NCBI GenBank assembly: GCA_025403435.1
Contig: CM046327.1
Span: forward strand, 11,772,218 to 11,836,217
From: Artocarpus heterophyllus
Taxonomy: Eukaryota > Streptophyta > Magnoliopsida > Rosales > Moraceae
DNA length: 64,000 bases
Reading direction: 5' to 3'
Below are positions 36,179 to 47,219 of this stretch, piece by piece. A program made the translations under genes and the position numbers. Each line of letters begins with the position of its first letter. Position 1 is the stretch's first letter. The notes under the pieces are model-generated. The model saw only the letters and a list, made by a program, of their open reading frames with translations, made no database searches and was not told the origin of the DNA.

Positions 36179-36637
36179 GAAAGAAGAGAAGAGGAAGTTG
36201 AGAGAAAGGAGGGTAAAAGAAGATGGAGGGAGAGAAAAAAAAAAGAATTAGAAAAAAATTAAACTTATTTCTTATTATTTTAATATTTAATTATGATTCT
36301 AATACATTTTTAATATTTAATGATATCCACATTAGTAAATGCGTTAACATTATTGACGAAATTAGACGGATGAGGCATTGAATGGCTTTCTATGAATTGG
36401 GGAGTGCTTTAACTATCAGGAGATTTATAAAAATAATCTTTTTTATTTGAATTATGAAATATAAAAATATTTGAATTACCATATAAACCAACATTTGAGT
36501 ACACATATAAATTCATGTACATCTAAACTAGGAATAAAATTTGTCAAAAAAAAAAAAGAGAGAGTAGCATGGATGGGACTCATTGGTTTGCTTTTCACCA
36601 TCACATATAGGTTTAATTGGACAAATTTGGGGGCTTT

Positions 36638-36875
36638 CAAATCTTAAGCTGCAAGGTTGAACCGGATTTAAAATCCGAACCACCTTTTTTTTAAATTTGC
36701 CCAAACACTAATATGAATTAGATTTCCAATTCATATGCATCAAAGAGGTCCAAATCTTAAGTTAAAGATTGAACCGGATTAAATGTCACCAGATTTTTTT
36801 TTTTTAATTTTTTCCAACCACTAATATAAATCAGATTTCTAATTCAATTGCACCCAATAGGCCCAAACTTGTATG
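36638..36875. repeat. Degenerate tandem duplication of about 125 bp
   Basis: Both copies run through ATCTTAAG...TTGAACCGGATT, a poly-T patch, CCA-CCACTAATAT-AAT-AGATTTC-AATTCA and end near CCCAATAGGCC. The second copy starts at about 36763. Confidence 0.75.
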
Positions 36876-37389
36876 GCAAACACTATGTGATTGGTTGACA
36901 CCAAAATTTTATTGCAAACAAACAGAATTGAGACAGAGAGATAATGACCCTCTGAAGGAAGGACTTACCCCAAAAGGAAGCCATGAAATATGAGGACCCA
37001 TTTATTTTCTCTAGTACATTCAGCTGAAATTAATTAACGAGAGGCTCACATTAAGAAAGAGAGGGAGGGTAAAGGCTTGTGGTTTTTAATCCAAATATAA
37101 TTTGTGTGGTGGAGAAATGCTTGTAGTCGTTGAGAGATGAATGAGATATATGTTCATTCATTTATATCCAAGAAGAAGGAAAAAGATAAAACTATCATTA
37201 CGTGATTAATCCTTACACAACCGCCTAAGTAGAAGAGTAAATTTGGGCTTAGTAATTTGGACGACAAACTTTTTTCTCCCATGCAACATGCATGTTTGAT
37301 ATGCAAAGAAATAGATTTATGCCATCAATCACTATTACAATTTAGAGTCATTTTGCCTATGACTGTATATGTAGAGGGAGAATTTTTTT

Positions 37390-37885
37390 TTTTTTATTGA
37401 TGTTAATAGCTACTAAACTTTTAAAGTCTTTTTTTTATTTTACCTTTTGAATTTTAAAAATTATTATTTTACTCCCTAAATTTTTAAAATTTCTTATTTT
37501 TCTCATTAAGTTTTAAAAATCATCGCTTTACTCTTGAATGTTTAAAGCTTCTTACTTTATCTCTTGAACTTTTAATTTTTTATTTCAATAGACAACATTA
37601 AGCTCATGTGAGTACTTGAGAGTAATAAAATCTCATTTTTACCCTTATAGGTGACTCATGTACAAATCATATTGACTTAGATCCGTTCATTTGAATAGAA
37701 AATCAGAGGTTCAAAGAAAAAAGTGAGGAGTTTTAAAAGTTTAAAAGCAAAATTGTGATTTTTAAAGTTTATGGAGTAAAGTGAAGAGTTTTAAAAGTTT
37801 AGGAGTTAAATCATGATTTTCAAAATTTATGAAATAAAGTAGGAAAGATCTTAAAGTTTAAAGGCTATTGATGCTAATATTTTTT
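37390..37885. mobile_element. Foldback element with long inverted arms
   Basis: The left arm (from ATTGATGTTAATAGC, 37400) and the right arm (ending GGCTATTGATGCTAATA, about 37863-37879) are inverted copies over roughly 170-200 bp, with AACTTTTAAA and TTTACTCC-TAAA phrases mirrored. A loop of about 100 bp lies near 37570-37680. No gene is inside. It is a MITE-type or Mutator-type foldback; the target duplication was not resolved. Confidence 0.65.
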
Positions 37886-40045
37886 TTAAAAAAATGTGGA
37901 GAGAGGATGCCGAAAGAAAAAAGAAAAAAAAATAAAAAAATGGAAGAAAGAAGAGAGAAGAGAAAAGGAGGATTCTATGCTATAGCCTATAGGTATTTAA
38001 AAAAAAAAAGAAAAAAAAAGAAAAACAAACTACTGGTGAGGTGTGGTTCTAAATCTTCATATCACATCAGGTTATACAAAAGTACAAATTAAGAAACGTG
38101 TACATTACTTGATGATGATCTAAAGGGTTTAGAATTGTGCTTATTTGCAAATCCAAGATAGTTAGCTAAAGATAATTGTATTGTCAAGGTTATCCAGTAA
38201 AAAGATAAAGGTTGTTTAAGATTTTTATACCAATGTTCCCACTATACTATTTCGGCTATTTGAAATTTTGCAAACTGACACTGTTAAAGGCGCTGGACAT
38301 TGGGCCAGACAGATGGCCCAAACCCAATAACTCCTTTTATTTTGGAGAAATTGAAGTAGCACTTTTTTAAGACTTAATTGGAGTAAATAATAAGTTTTAA
38401 AAATATTTGTACTAAATAATAAATTTATGGTATAAATATAGTTTCTAATAGTGAAAATATTTTTATTTACACACTAAATAAATTTAAGGTGTGAATAATT
38501 TATACACCGTCTCGTTTAGAGTAATAATTTTTATTTATGTAGTTAATAAATTATTTATATTGCAAATTCATATAAAAGGAGTTATTCATCATGTGGAAGC
38601 AAAAAATTTGTTGGCTTTCACCTCAAATAAAAAAAAAATGTTGGTTTATACGAGGAACCAACGCCTCCCAGTTAGCTTAAATAGCCAAAAAAATTCACCA
38701 CCTTTTATTCATCATGTGATAAGCTTATATACAGGGATTTAGCTTATCTAACGTTGACAAGACAAAGCAATCGGAACAGAACAACAAATAAGCATAGATC
38801 TTGCTATGTTGAACTAGAGAACTAGATCGATCTCCTTACCTCATTGATCCAACTTCCATGGAGGTTGCTCGTCGGGGAACAATGTTGGCAGCGGAAGACA
38901 TCATAGGGAACGACGGTGACGCTGAAGAGATCGCAACGCCGATCTAGAGTGAAGGTCCTGCCGCTGGCTCGGGCAGGTCTCCACCACCACGATATCGCCC
39001 TTGCACGTTTTATCATTGTTAAAAATGTTGCACATTTTTCCCAAATTTTACTAGAGTTTTCTAGAGTTAGATATTTGTAATAAAATGTGATAAAATATCT
39101 GTTCAATAGCTGAAGATTCTAAGCACTAAAATAATTAAAGAAAAGCCTAAAAACAAATAATAGCTATTAGATATTTTAGATCAATCAATTATAATTACAC
39201 ATAAAAGTCGATTTTCAATAGTTTCACCGACTTACTAAGCCTATATATATGCAAGCATGTATGTGGTGTAACAATCAAGAAAGAAATAATAATAAGACTA
39301 ATAATAAAACAAATCCATTGTTAGCTAAAAGCAAGCTTCAATAAATAGTCTTCTCTATACACAAGGTTCCCACTTACCTTCAAAATTAACCAGGTGTTTG
39401 GCAACGGTTCCCACCACATGGTTCCCACTATAAACTCAATTATAAACATTATAAAACTCTCACTTGCTACAATAAAAGTAAAAAAAAAAAAAAAAAAGTT
39501 AGAGTGTAAAGCTTTTCCCTGCTACAGTAAACGTGGTTTTAACGAACAGTTCTCACCACCCTTCTAAACACACTATAACAATTTTATATTGTCCCACCAT
39601 TTATCCTACCATCTGAACACACATTTTCACACACAACATATTCGTTATCAAACATTCCTATTTTGTAACCAATTTCCGTATCCATTACCTTGTCTCCCAC
39701 TACAAAACAATTCCCCATAACAATACAAAAATTTTCCATTTTATCACAATACACTATCGCTACCAACTACACTATTTGTCTGCCAATGTATCAAACTATC
39801 AAGCCTATATTTGAAGTCCTCCATCCGACCAACCCAACAATATTATTAAATATCCCATCTTATAAACAAAATTCCAACAATCATTTTGGAGAAGAGATCC
39901 ACGCCCATAGATAGTATGTCGACCTACTATCCTTACTCAGAAGGATAAAAAATGTCTTTGTACATAGGGGTAATAAACTAAAAGGGTAGTATAGATGCAA
40001 TATATGCTTGGAAGAGTGTTAAGAAACCTAATTAACTCCAAATTA
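37886..40045. other. Spacer with one GC-rich patch
   Basis: Most is AT-rich. 38820-39010 is a GC-rich patch which on the minus strand reads as an open frame ending at a possible donor (AATGAG|GTAAGG, about 38840). It might be an old exon or leader from a mobile element; no family was recognised. Confidence 0.35.
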
Positions 40046-40730
40046 GGCCTGTTTGGTATTGTTTTTGGAGCTGCTTTTAGCTTTTGTAACTGCTTATAGT
40101 AATTTTGGTATTTGGTAAACCCTGCTTCTGAAAAGTTGTTTTTAAAAACTGCTATGCAATAGAAAAAATTGAGAAGCTTGCCATAGGTTGTTTTCTGACG
40201 GCAGCTTCTACTTTTAGAATTTAAAATTATTAAACTAATCTTAATAATAATAAATAATTTTCAATCTATTTATTTTTTATTTAACAAATTAAAAGAAACC
40301 AAATAACACGTTTTGCTTTCAACAAAACATATTACTGTTGAAAAAAAACATATTAAAAATAAATCAGATATAAATTGAATAAATCAAAACAACTAATTTA
40401 AAGTAATTTGTTTTTCTAAAAGTATTACATATTATAAATAGATTTTTAGCATTTTAATGTACAAATATTACATATTTTAACTTTAAAATTAAATTTAATT
40501 AAAAGATAAAAATATAAATATACTTAACAAAATATGCCTATTTTTGTTATTATATATTTTTACAGTAATTTTATACATAACTTGCGAAATACTATAATTT
40601 TGCTTCTGTTTCTCGCAATAGCTTTAAAAAAAATGTACCAAACACCTGCTGCTTCTAATCCACAACACGATACAGCAAAAGCACAACATGGCAAATGCTA
40701 CAGGATAGCAAAACAATGCCAAAACTGACC
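40046..40730. mobile_element. MITE-like element with GGCCTGTTTGGTATTG ends
   Basis: The left end is GGCCTGTTTGGTATTGTTTT; the right end read on the minus strand is GGTCAGTTTTGGCATTGTTT. The sub-terminal GCTGCTTTTAGC and GCTATCCTGTAGC phrases are also roughly mirrored. The middle is AT-rich and non-coding. The superfamily (PIF/Harbinger or hAT) is not resolved. Confidence 0.55.
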
Positions 40731-41150
40731 CAGTAAACCCTGCTGTAGTAACTGGGCCGAATTATTAAAACCACAGGCCACTATTGGGCCCTACTAAAGT
40801 AACTGGGCCGAAGAACCCATAGCCCAAACACTGGGCCCTCTACAATAGGGATGATTAGCCCAACCCACTTCTCCAACGGTTTTTGTATTCCGTTTGAAAA
40901 ACATCATGATACCAACGGAACGAATCTCCCTTTTTTTGTTTTTTAAAGGGACGAATCTCCCATTTTCAGTGAAAGCGTAAAAGAGATTCTAAAACCAAGT
41001 GACGGACTCTTTTTTCTTTTTTTTAATTTCTCGATAGACAAATGTCGGCTTTTGGGATCCAAGAATAACGGCGTTAATAAATAACACTAGCACGCCGTCA
41101 AATCCAATTTCAAATTTCTCCCTCAACGGCTACTTCAAAATCCAATTTAT
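40731..41150 (+). promoter_or_regulatory. Presumed promoter of the coiled-coil gene
   Basis: This is the interval between the MITE-like element and the leader exon of the 42985-46743 gene. TTAATAAATAACAC near 41074 is a weak TATA-like candidate. No firm regulatory site can be named. Confidence 0.3.
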
Positions 41151-41305
41151 CTTGCGTTTGTCTCTACCCTTTCTTCAAAATCAAAGAGCTAAAACGACTC
41201 TCTTCCAAAACAAAAAGCCCCAATTCGAAGGTAACCAAAATACAGATCTCTGTCTCACTCGCTTCTCCATTAATGGCGAATCTGTAATGCCATCTAGTCA
41301 ACCAG
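41151..41305 (+). other. Probable 5' leader exon with two upstream ORFs
   Basis: The block ends CAACCAG|GTATTTG, a good donor. Spliced to the acceptor at 42959 it gives the leader of the coiled-coil gene. It contains ATG GCG AAT CTG TAA (41273-41287) and a second ATG at 41287 overlapping that stop. The left limit is approximate because the transcript start is unknown. Confidence 0.5.
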
Positions 41306-42959
41306 GTATTTGTTTCGATTCATCTTTTTTTTTTCCCCTTGAAACTTGTTTGTTTACCGAGAAACCGCATGAAAATTAAAAATCTTCCCTTCTAGTGGGT
41401 ATCCTTTGCCTTCCCGTGTTTCTGAGGGTAAAGATTATTCATTATTTTGTATTTTCTGAGTTAGGTTGAATCTCTCGTTCTTATAGATTCCTTTTTCTGT
41501 GGTCATTGATTTGAGCGCCTGTTTGATTCTCGAGAAAATTTAGGACAGGAAACGCAAGGTCATGTTTTTTTTTTCCTTTTTACATGTTATTTTTAGGCAA
41601 CTTGATTGAAAAATCAATATTTTTGTTGATATTTTTGTATTTTTGCCTATATTTTTATATTTTTAAAATACCTATATAAAAATAAAGATGTCATGTTTTT
41701 TTTGCAAAATATTCAAAAATTTTTGTGAAAATTTCCATGAAAATAGGTATTTTGACAGAAATATCTATTTTTGTAAAAACTACAATGTAAAAATGTCAAA
41801 TATCTAAAAATTTTGTGAAAATATTAACTCCAATCTTATAATCAATATCCATCATAATAGACCTTTAATTTTTTTCGATGACAACCTCCAAAGCTCTTTT
41901 CTTATGATTTCTTCCTTGTAACTTTATTAGCTTTATTCTTTTTTCCTAGAAGCTCCTACAACCTCCTAGAAAGTCTTTTTAGTAGATATTTTTTATTTTG
42001 TATGAAACTATATATATAAAGTACTTGTGTTAGTTGACTTTTAACTAATTTACTCAATTTGATGTCGTATGATTATTATTTATTATATTATGATCACTTT
42101 TTACCATTTATATTCATCACATACTTTGTAATTTAGTTAAAAAGTCCATTTAAACTCTGTATTATTAACAATTTTAGAGTGTCTTAAAGTTTCATTTAAA
42201 AGATTTAAAATGACTTTATGTATTTTACGTCAATTTTCACTGATATTAATATTTTCATCGATATTTCTATAAAATTTAAGCACCAATATTTTTGTCCATA
42301 TTGATATTTTTATCCTTGCCTGTAACTACCCTGCCAACCTAAGTTCAACAAATGTTTTTCTGTTTCTTATATACTCTGAAGTCCTAGAAGAATTTCAGAT
42401 GCAATGTAGATCATTTTCTTTCTGTAATTTCTGAGCAACCAAACAGTTGTGTCATATTTCGAATTCTGCATCTTGTTTAGGCGTATATTTGATGTACATG
42501 ATGCCGAGTATTCTTCCCGTTTCGTGTTTTTTCTCGCAATTAAGTTCTACCGCATCATAACATTAAACCAAAGCGAAGTTCTTTATTTATCTCTCGTATG
42601 CCTGCAATTGAATCAATAGTTCTTGTTAAATGCAGAATCAACAATTTTTAAATTTTATTTACTTATAATAACATCCTTAGTGGTTTTTGGAGGCCAAATG
42701 TTTGGCCAAACAAACTTGCTTTACATCTGTGTCTTCTTTTACTAAGTCTGGAAAATTCTACCATTACTAACTTGCATTATTATCCTTTGAAGAAAGCATT
42801 ATGCTAAATGATAGGCAAAATTTCTTGAATTTTTCTTCGTTTTTTTGCCCCCAACATTTTGAGTAATAAAAGTGGAGTATGATTTACATTCCTTTTGGTT
42901 TTTTTTTTTTTTTTTTTTGGGTGATCAGTTCTCATTTTTATTTAGTCTGAACTCTGCAG
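41306..42959 (+). other. Probable leader intron (1654 bp)
   Basis: The donor GTATTTG follows CAACCAG and the acceptor is ACTCTGCAG after a long poly-T run (42901-42918). The interior is AT-rich; 41600-42320 repeats GATATTTTTGT-type phrases and may be an inserted repeat. No coding frame is present. Confidence 0.5.
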
Positions 42960-42984
42960 TTAACACTTGGGAGGAGAATATAAT

Positions 42985-45900
42985 ATGGAAAGGGTTTATG
43001 AAGAGCTTGATGAAGCTAAAGCTGAGATCGAGAAGCTCAGGGCGGAGTACAAAAGCAAGGCAGAGTTATCGGAAAACCTGAAGAAGTCTTGCAATGAGCA
43101 GCTCGTTAAAATCCAGGAAGCAAGTTTGAGAATTGAGAAGCAGGCTCAAGAAATAAATGAAAAGGCAGAGGAAATCTCTGCATTAAAAGAGACGTTTGAA
43201 GATGTTCAGCGAAGTTTGAATGAAAAGGAGTCCATTATTAGACATCTAAGTGCTGCAAATGAGAATCTTCGAGTTGATTGTGCTGAGAAGTTGAAGAAAT
43301 GGGAGGAAGAAAACAAAGGATTGGCACAAGCTTTAGAGGAGGCAAATGAGAAGAACTTTGATCACGAGCAACAAATTCATACGTGCACGGAAGAAATTGA
43401 AGGCCTCAAACGGATTTTGTCAGTGTCGCAGAAGAAATGCATGGAAGCTGAGAAGAAAGTAAAGGGAACCAAAGAAGCAAGAGAAAGAGAGGGTGCATTG
43501 CTCAAACTAGAAGAGGAAAGAGGGAAGATTGAAGAGCAGCTAAAATGGAAAAAGGAGCAGTTTACACATCTGGAAGAAGCACATAAAAAGATGCGAGATG
43601 TGTTCAAGGAAAGTAAGAACGAGTGGGAGCTGGAGAAATCTTCATTGCTTGATGAGATCTGCTCTTTGCAGACAAGATTAGATTCCCAAGCCAGGATTTC
43701 GGAAGATCTTCAGAACCGGTTGCAGATGTGCAACCAAGCATTGGCTTGTGAAGAAAGCCGAAGAAAGTCTCTTGAAGTTCAGCTTTCTGATGTCCAGGGC
43801 CGGTTTGAGAATGTTTTCAATGAACATGAGGACGCAAAATCCCAGTTGCAATGTTTGACTGAGAAGCGGGATGAAGAAATTGCATCTTTAAGGCATTCTC
43901 TAGGCAAAAAGGAGGCAATCTTTAAGGAGATGGAGTATCGGAAAAGACAAATGGAGCAAGATTATCAGGAGCTACAGAGTATCCTAAAAGAGCAGCAGGA
44001 AAGTCAAATAAAAAATGCATCAGGTTCACCCTCAGTGGCAATACTCCGAAACAAGCTCAAATGTTTGGAGCACATGCACAGAGAGTTTACCGCAAATCTA
44101 AAGGCTAAAGAAGCTGAACTGAACTCCCAACTGGAAAAAATGATGCAGGAAATGGAGAATTATGGGTCTCAGCTAGAGCATAAAGATGAGAGAATTAAGG
44201 AGCTCGGGATAAAATTGAATCAAATGCAGGAAAACTATGCTGTAAGTCTAAGAGCTAAAGACGCTGAATGGAACTCTCAGATAGAAAAAGTTACAAATGA
44301 TCTGAACAACTGTAGGTCTGAGTTGAAGAATAGAGATGCAATAATAAAAGAGCTCAGGATGGAGTTCCAACAGACCCATGGAGACTCCGCAGCAAAGTTC
44401 AAGGCTAGAGAAGATGAATTGAAGAATCATCTGGAAACGATGAGAAGGGATCTCCACAAGTGCTGGTCTCAGATAGATAGTAAAGAAGAAATGATGAAGC
44501 AGCTTGAGATGGAATTGGAGAAAATGCATGAAGAACATTCTACAGATCTCAAAACTAAAGAAACTGAAAGGAACTCTCAACTGAAAAAGATTACAAGTGA
44601 TCTCAACAACTACAGGTCTCAATTAGAGAGTAGAGATGCGACGATAAAGGCACTCAGAATGGAGGTGGAACAGGTTCGTAGAGACTCCATAGTAAAGTAC
44701 AAGGCTCAAGAAGATGAATGGAAATATCAACTGGAAACGATGACAGGAGATCTCAACAAGAATATGTCCGAGCTAGAAAGAAGAGATGATGTAATAAAGG
44801 AGCTCAAGGTGGAGTTGGAGAAAATGCATGAAGACCATTTTGCAGATCTCAGAGAAAAAGAAGCTGAATGGAACTCTCAACTGGAAAAACTTACTAATCA
44901 CCTTAACAATTGCAAGTCTGAGTTAGAGAGTAGAGATGCGACCATAAAAACACTCAGGATGGAGGTTGAACAGCTTCATAGAGCTTTTTCTGCAAATCTC
45001 AAGGCTAAAGAAGCTGAATGGAACTACCAGTTGGAAATGATGACTAGAAATCTCAGAAAGTATAATTCTGAAGTAGTTGTTAAAGATGCAAGAATTAAGG
45101 AGCTGGAAAGGGACTTGGAAGACCGTCATTCTTCAAGCTTGCAGCTGAAGTTGCAGAATGAGGAGATCTCTTTGATGTCATTGGTGTTACAAGATGGAAT
45201 CTCTGATGCGCTGTTGAAGATTGCAAATGAAAAGGCTGAAATGGACCGGAGCAACAGAGAGAAAGAACAAAAGATTTCTCTGCTGATGCAGCGGTTGGAG
45301 ATGAAGAGTGCTGATGTTGATAAATTGCAGAAAGATATCGAGAAGGAAAGAGAGAAAGGAGCATCTTTGTCAAGAAGGATTGAATCCTTGGATATCACCT
45401 GTCAGCAGCAGCTTCTAATGCAAAAAGATGTTGACAGGTACGAGGAAATGCTCATTGAATCATCTATGTCCGAGCTTTTCTTAAAAGAGCAAATTTTGCA
45501 TATGGAAAGTGTCTTGAATAAGAAACTAAGGGAAGTCTGCAGCGATCTAGACAGAACAAACACTGAACTGTTCGATAAAATCTATGAAGGGAATCAAATG
45601 GAATTTGAACTGTACATATGGAAGTCAGTTGCTGAACATTTCAAAGTTGAACTTGAAGAAAACTATGAGCTGCGTAGAGAGCTGGAAGCTTCTCTTCTTG
45701 CACAAGTTGATATTGTGGAAGCCATCAAACAAGAGAAACAGACTCTCATGCGTATGCTAGAAGAGAAAGAAGAAAGAATAGGTAATCATGAGCAAAAGAT
45801 TGTATTACTTGAGCAGAATCTCAAAACAAGAGAAGCAGGTGCTTACTCCAGAGAGATGGAAGACAAAGCGAGTTTTCTTCAAGTTATAGAAGAGAAGGAC

Positions 45901-46743
45901 AGGATCTTAGAGAAGCTCCAGAAAGAAGTTGGGTGGTTAGAGCAGGAATCATTGACAAGAGAACTTGAAGAACTCCTTTTTTCGAAAATTGGAGAAGAAA
46001 GAATGATTGAGCACGAGCAAGAAAAGCTTATGCAGCTTCTTGTTGAACAGAAAAGCCAGAGAGTAAACGAATTGATGCAGCTTGTGGAGTCATTGGAACA
46101 CAAGTTCAATAGCTCATTAATTTCACTCTCTTCACAGCTTGCTGAGAAACAGGCAGAGATTAATCTGGTCCATGAAGCTTGGGAGAAAATTACTGCTGCC
46201 GAGATTATGGCTGCACTGGAAATTGAAGAGAAGAAGCTTATAATTGTGGAGCTTGAGGATGACATCCGCAATGTATGGCAAAAACTGGAACTTCAGCAAA
46301 AGTCAACAAGTGATATAAAGCAGCAAGCATCAGAAGTTGAAGCAAAATTGGAAGCAAAAGAATTGGAAATGAAGAAATTGGGTGATCAACTGAGGACAAA
46401 GCTGAAAAACTCAGATGCCTTGATTGAGGAGCTCAAGAGTGAAAAGAGAAATTTACTTGAAGATGTCACCAAATTGTCCTCAGAAAGGGAAAACTTGTTG
46501 GGCTTTATAGGGGGGTTTGATGACAGGATTAGTGAGTGTTCCAGTGCAGACAAACAACTGATGGACATGCTGGAGACGATAATGCTCTCTTGTGACAACC
46601 ATGGTCCTCAAATGGATGCAAATTCGGAAAATGAGCACTCTGGCCCCATGAAAAAGAATGCGGACAGCCCAGCTGCAATGAAGAAATTTGAAACAATTTC
46701 TGATGTAAGATCTCCATTCAGAGAGATCAACTGTCAGATGTAA
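42985..46743 (+). CDS. Long coiled-coil protein, At4g38062-like (1252 aa)
   Basis: A single uninterrupted exon encodes a Glu/Lys/Leu-rich protein starting MERVYEELDEAKAEIEKL. I recognise this N-terminus as the plant family of the uncharacterised Arabidopsis protein At4g38062. The frame remains open for six codons upstream of the ATG, but those contain no ATG, so Met at 42985 is the start. Nearly the whole length is predicted coiled coil from heptad-like spacing. Residues 365-714 are seven gap-free 50-residue repeats (unit skeleton H--------LKAKEAEWNSQLE...). The C-terminal 100 residues are less repetitive and end SPFREINCQM. No signal peptide or membrane segment is visible, so a cytoplasmic or nuclear scaffold is likely, but the molecular role is unknown. 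The gene is convergent with MDP-1 downstream. Confidence 0.9.
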   Translation: MERVYEELDEAKAEIEKLRAEYKSKAELSENLKKSCNEQLVKIQEASLRIEKQAQEINEKAEEISALKETFEDVQRSLNEKESIIRHLSAANENLRVDCAEKLKKWEEENKGLAQALEEANEKNFDHEQQIHTCTEEIEGLKRILSVSQKKCMEAEKKVKGTKEAREREGALLKLEEERGKIEEQLKWKKEQFTHLEEAHKKMRDVFKESKNEWELEKSSLLDEICSLQTRLDSQARISEDLQNRLQMCNQALACEESRRKSLEVQLSDVQGRFENVFNEHEDAKSQLQCLTEKRDEEIASLRHSLGKKEAIFKEMEYRKRQMEQDYQELQSILKEQQESQIKNASGSPSVAILRNKLKCLEHMHREFTANLKAKEAELNSQLEKMMQEMENYGSQLEHKDERIKELGIKLNQMQENYAVSLRAKDAEWNSQIEKVTNDLNNCRSELKNRDAIIKELRMEFQQTHGDSAAKFKAREDELKNHLETMRRDLHKCWSQIDSKEEMMKQLEMELEKMHEEHSTDLKTKETERNSQLKKITSDLNNYRSQLESRDATIKALRMEVEQVRRDSIVKYKAQEDEWKYQLETMTGDLNKNMSELERRDDVIKELKVELEKMHEDHFADLREKEAEWNSQLEKLTNHLNNCKSELESRDATIKTLRMEVEQLHRAFSANLKAKEAEWNYQLEMMTRNLRKYNSEVVVKDARIKELERDLEDRHSSSLQLKLQNEEISLMSLVLQDGISDALLKIANEKAEMDRSNREKEQKISLLMQRLEMKSADVDKLQKDIEKEREKGASLSRRIESLDITCQQQLLMQKDVDRYEEMLIESSMSELFLKEQILHMESVLNKKLREVCSDLDRTNTELFDKIYEGNQMEFELYIWKSVAEHFKVELEENYELRRELEASLLAQVDIVEAIKQEKQTLMRMLEEKEERIGNHEQKIVLLEQNLKTREAGAYSREMEDKASFLQVIEEKDRILEKLQKEVGWLEQESLTRELEELLFSKIGEERMIEHEQEKLMQLLVEQKSQRVNELMQLVESLEHKFNSSLISLSSQLAEKQAEINLVHEAWEKITAAEIMAALEIEEKKLIIVELEDDIRNVWQKLELQQKSTSDIKQQASEVEAKLEAKELEMKKLGDQLRTKLKNSDALIEELKSEKRNLLEDVTKLSSERENLLGFIGGFDDRISECSSADKQLMDMLETIMLSCDNHGPQMDANSENEHSGPMKKNADSPAAMKKFETISDVRSPFREINCQM

Positions 46744-47219
46744 GTGAAGAGAATTGCATATATTAATTGCTACTTGTCTTGCAGACTACGTATTTCCAAA
46801 AGATTGCTAGACTTGCCATGCAAATTAATGTAAGGCATGGATTTTTCCCCCTTTACCACTGTCTAAAGCTTCTATCTGAGACTGATGTTTGTGTGTGTTG
46901 TGTAAGCTTTTATTCTCTTCTATAACAGCTTACTACAAATTTATATGTATTTTCTTCATCATCTTACGCTTTTTGCAGTGCATTCAATACTTTTGCCAAC
47001 GATTTCTTTTCTTTTCTTTTCTGGAAAAAAGAGAGAAATGGGTGTGCTAAAAAAAACTAGCACATTATTATTGAACTCTCACTTTCAGCATCATCAGAAA
47101 AAAGGAGCTCCTTTAGTGAAAAAATAATAATAAATAATAGCTTCACAACAATTCAATTGCAAATTATGTTTGTCACGTTCAATTTCCATGACCACAAGGG
47201 TAAAAATCCAATAATTATT
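46744..47219. other. Intergenic region between two convergent genes
   Basis: 476 bp separate the stop codons of the coiled-coil gene and MDP-1, so it should hold both 3' untranslated regions. The part from about 47098 rightwards is duplicated at 61716-61850. Confidence 0.7.

Noticed and set aside
42967..42984. Extension of the coiled-coil frame upstream to TTG 42967
   Set aside because: No ATG is in that extension; MERVYEEL at 42985 matches the family start and follows the splice acceptor directly.
45879..46271. Ser-rich minus-strand frame of 130 codons
   Set aside because: Antisense of Glu/Lys/Leu-rich coiled-coil codons always gives Ser/Phe/Leu-rich open frames.
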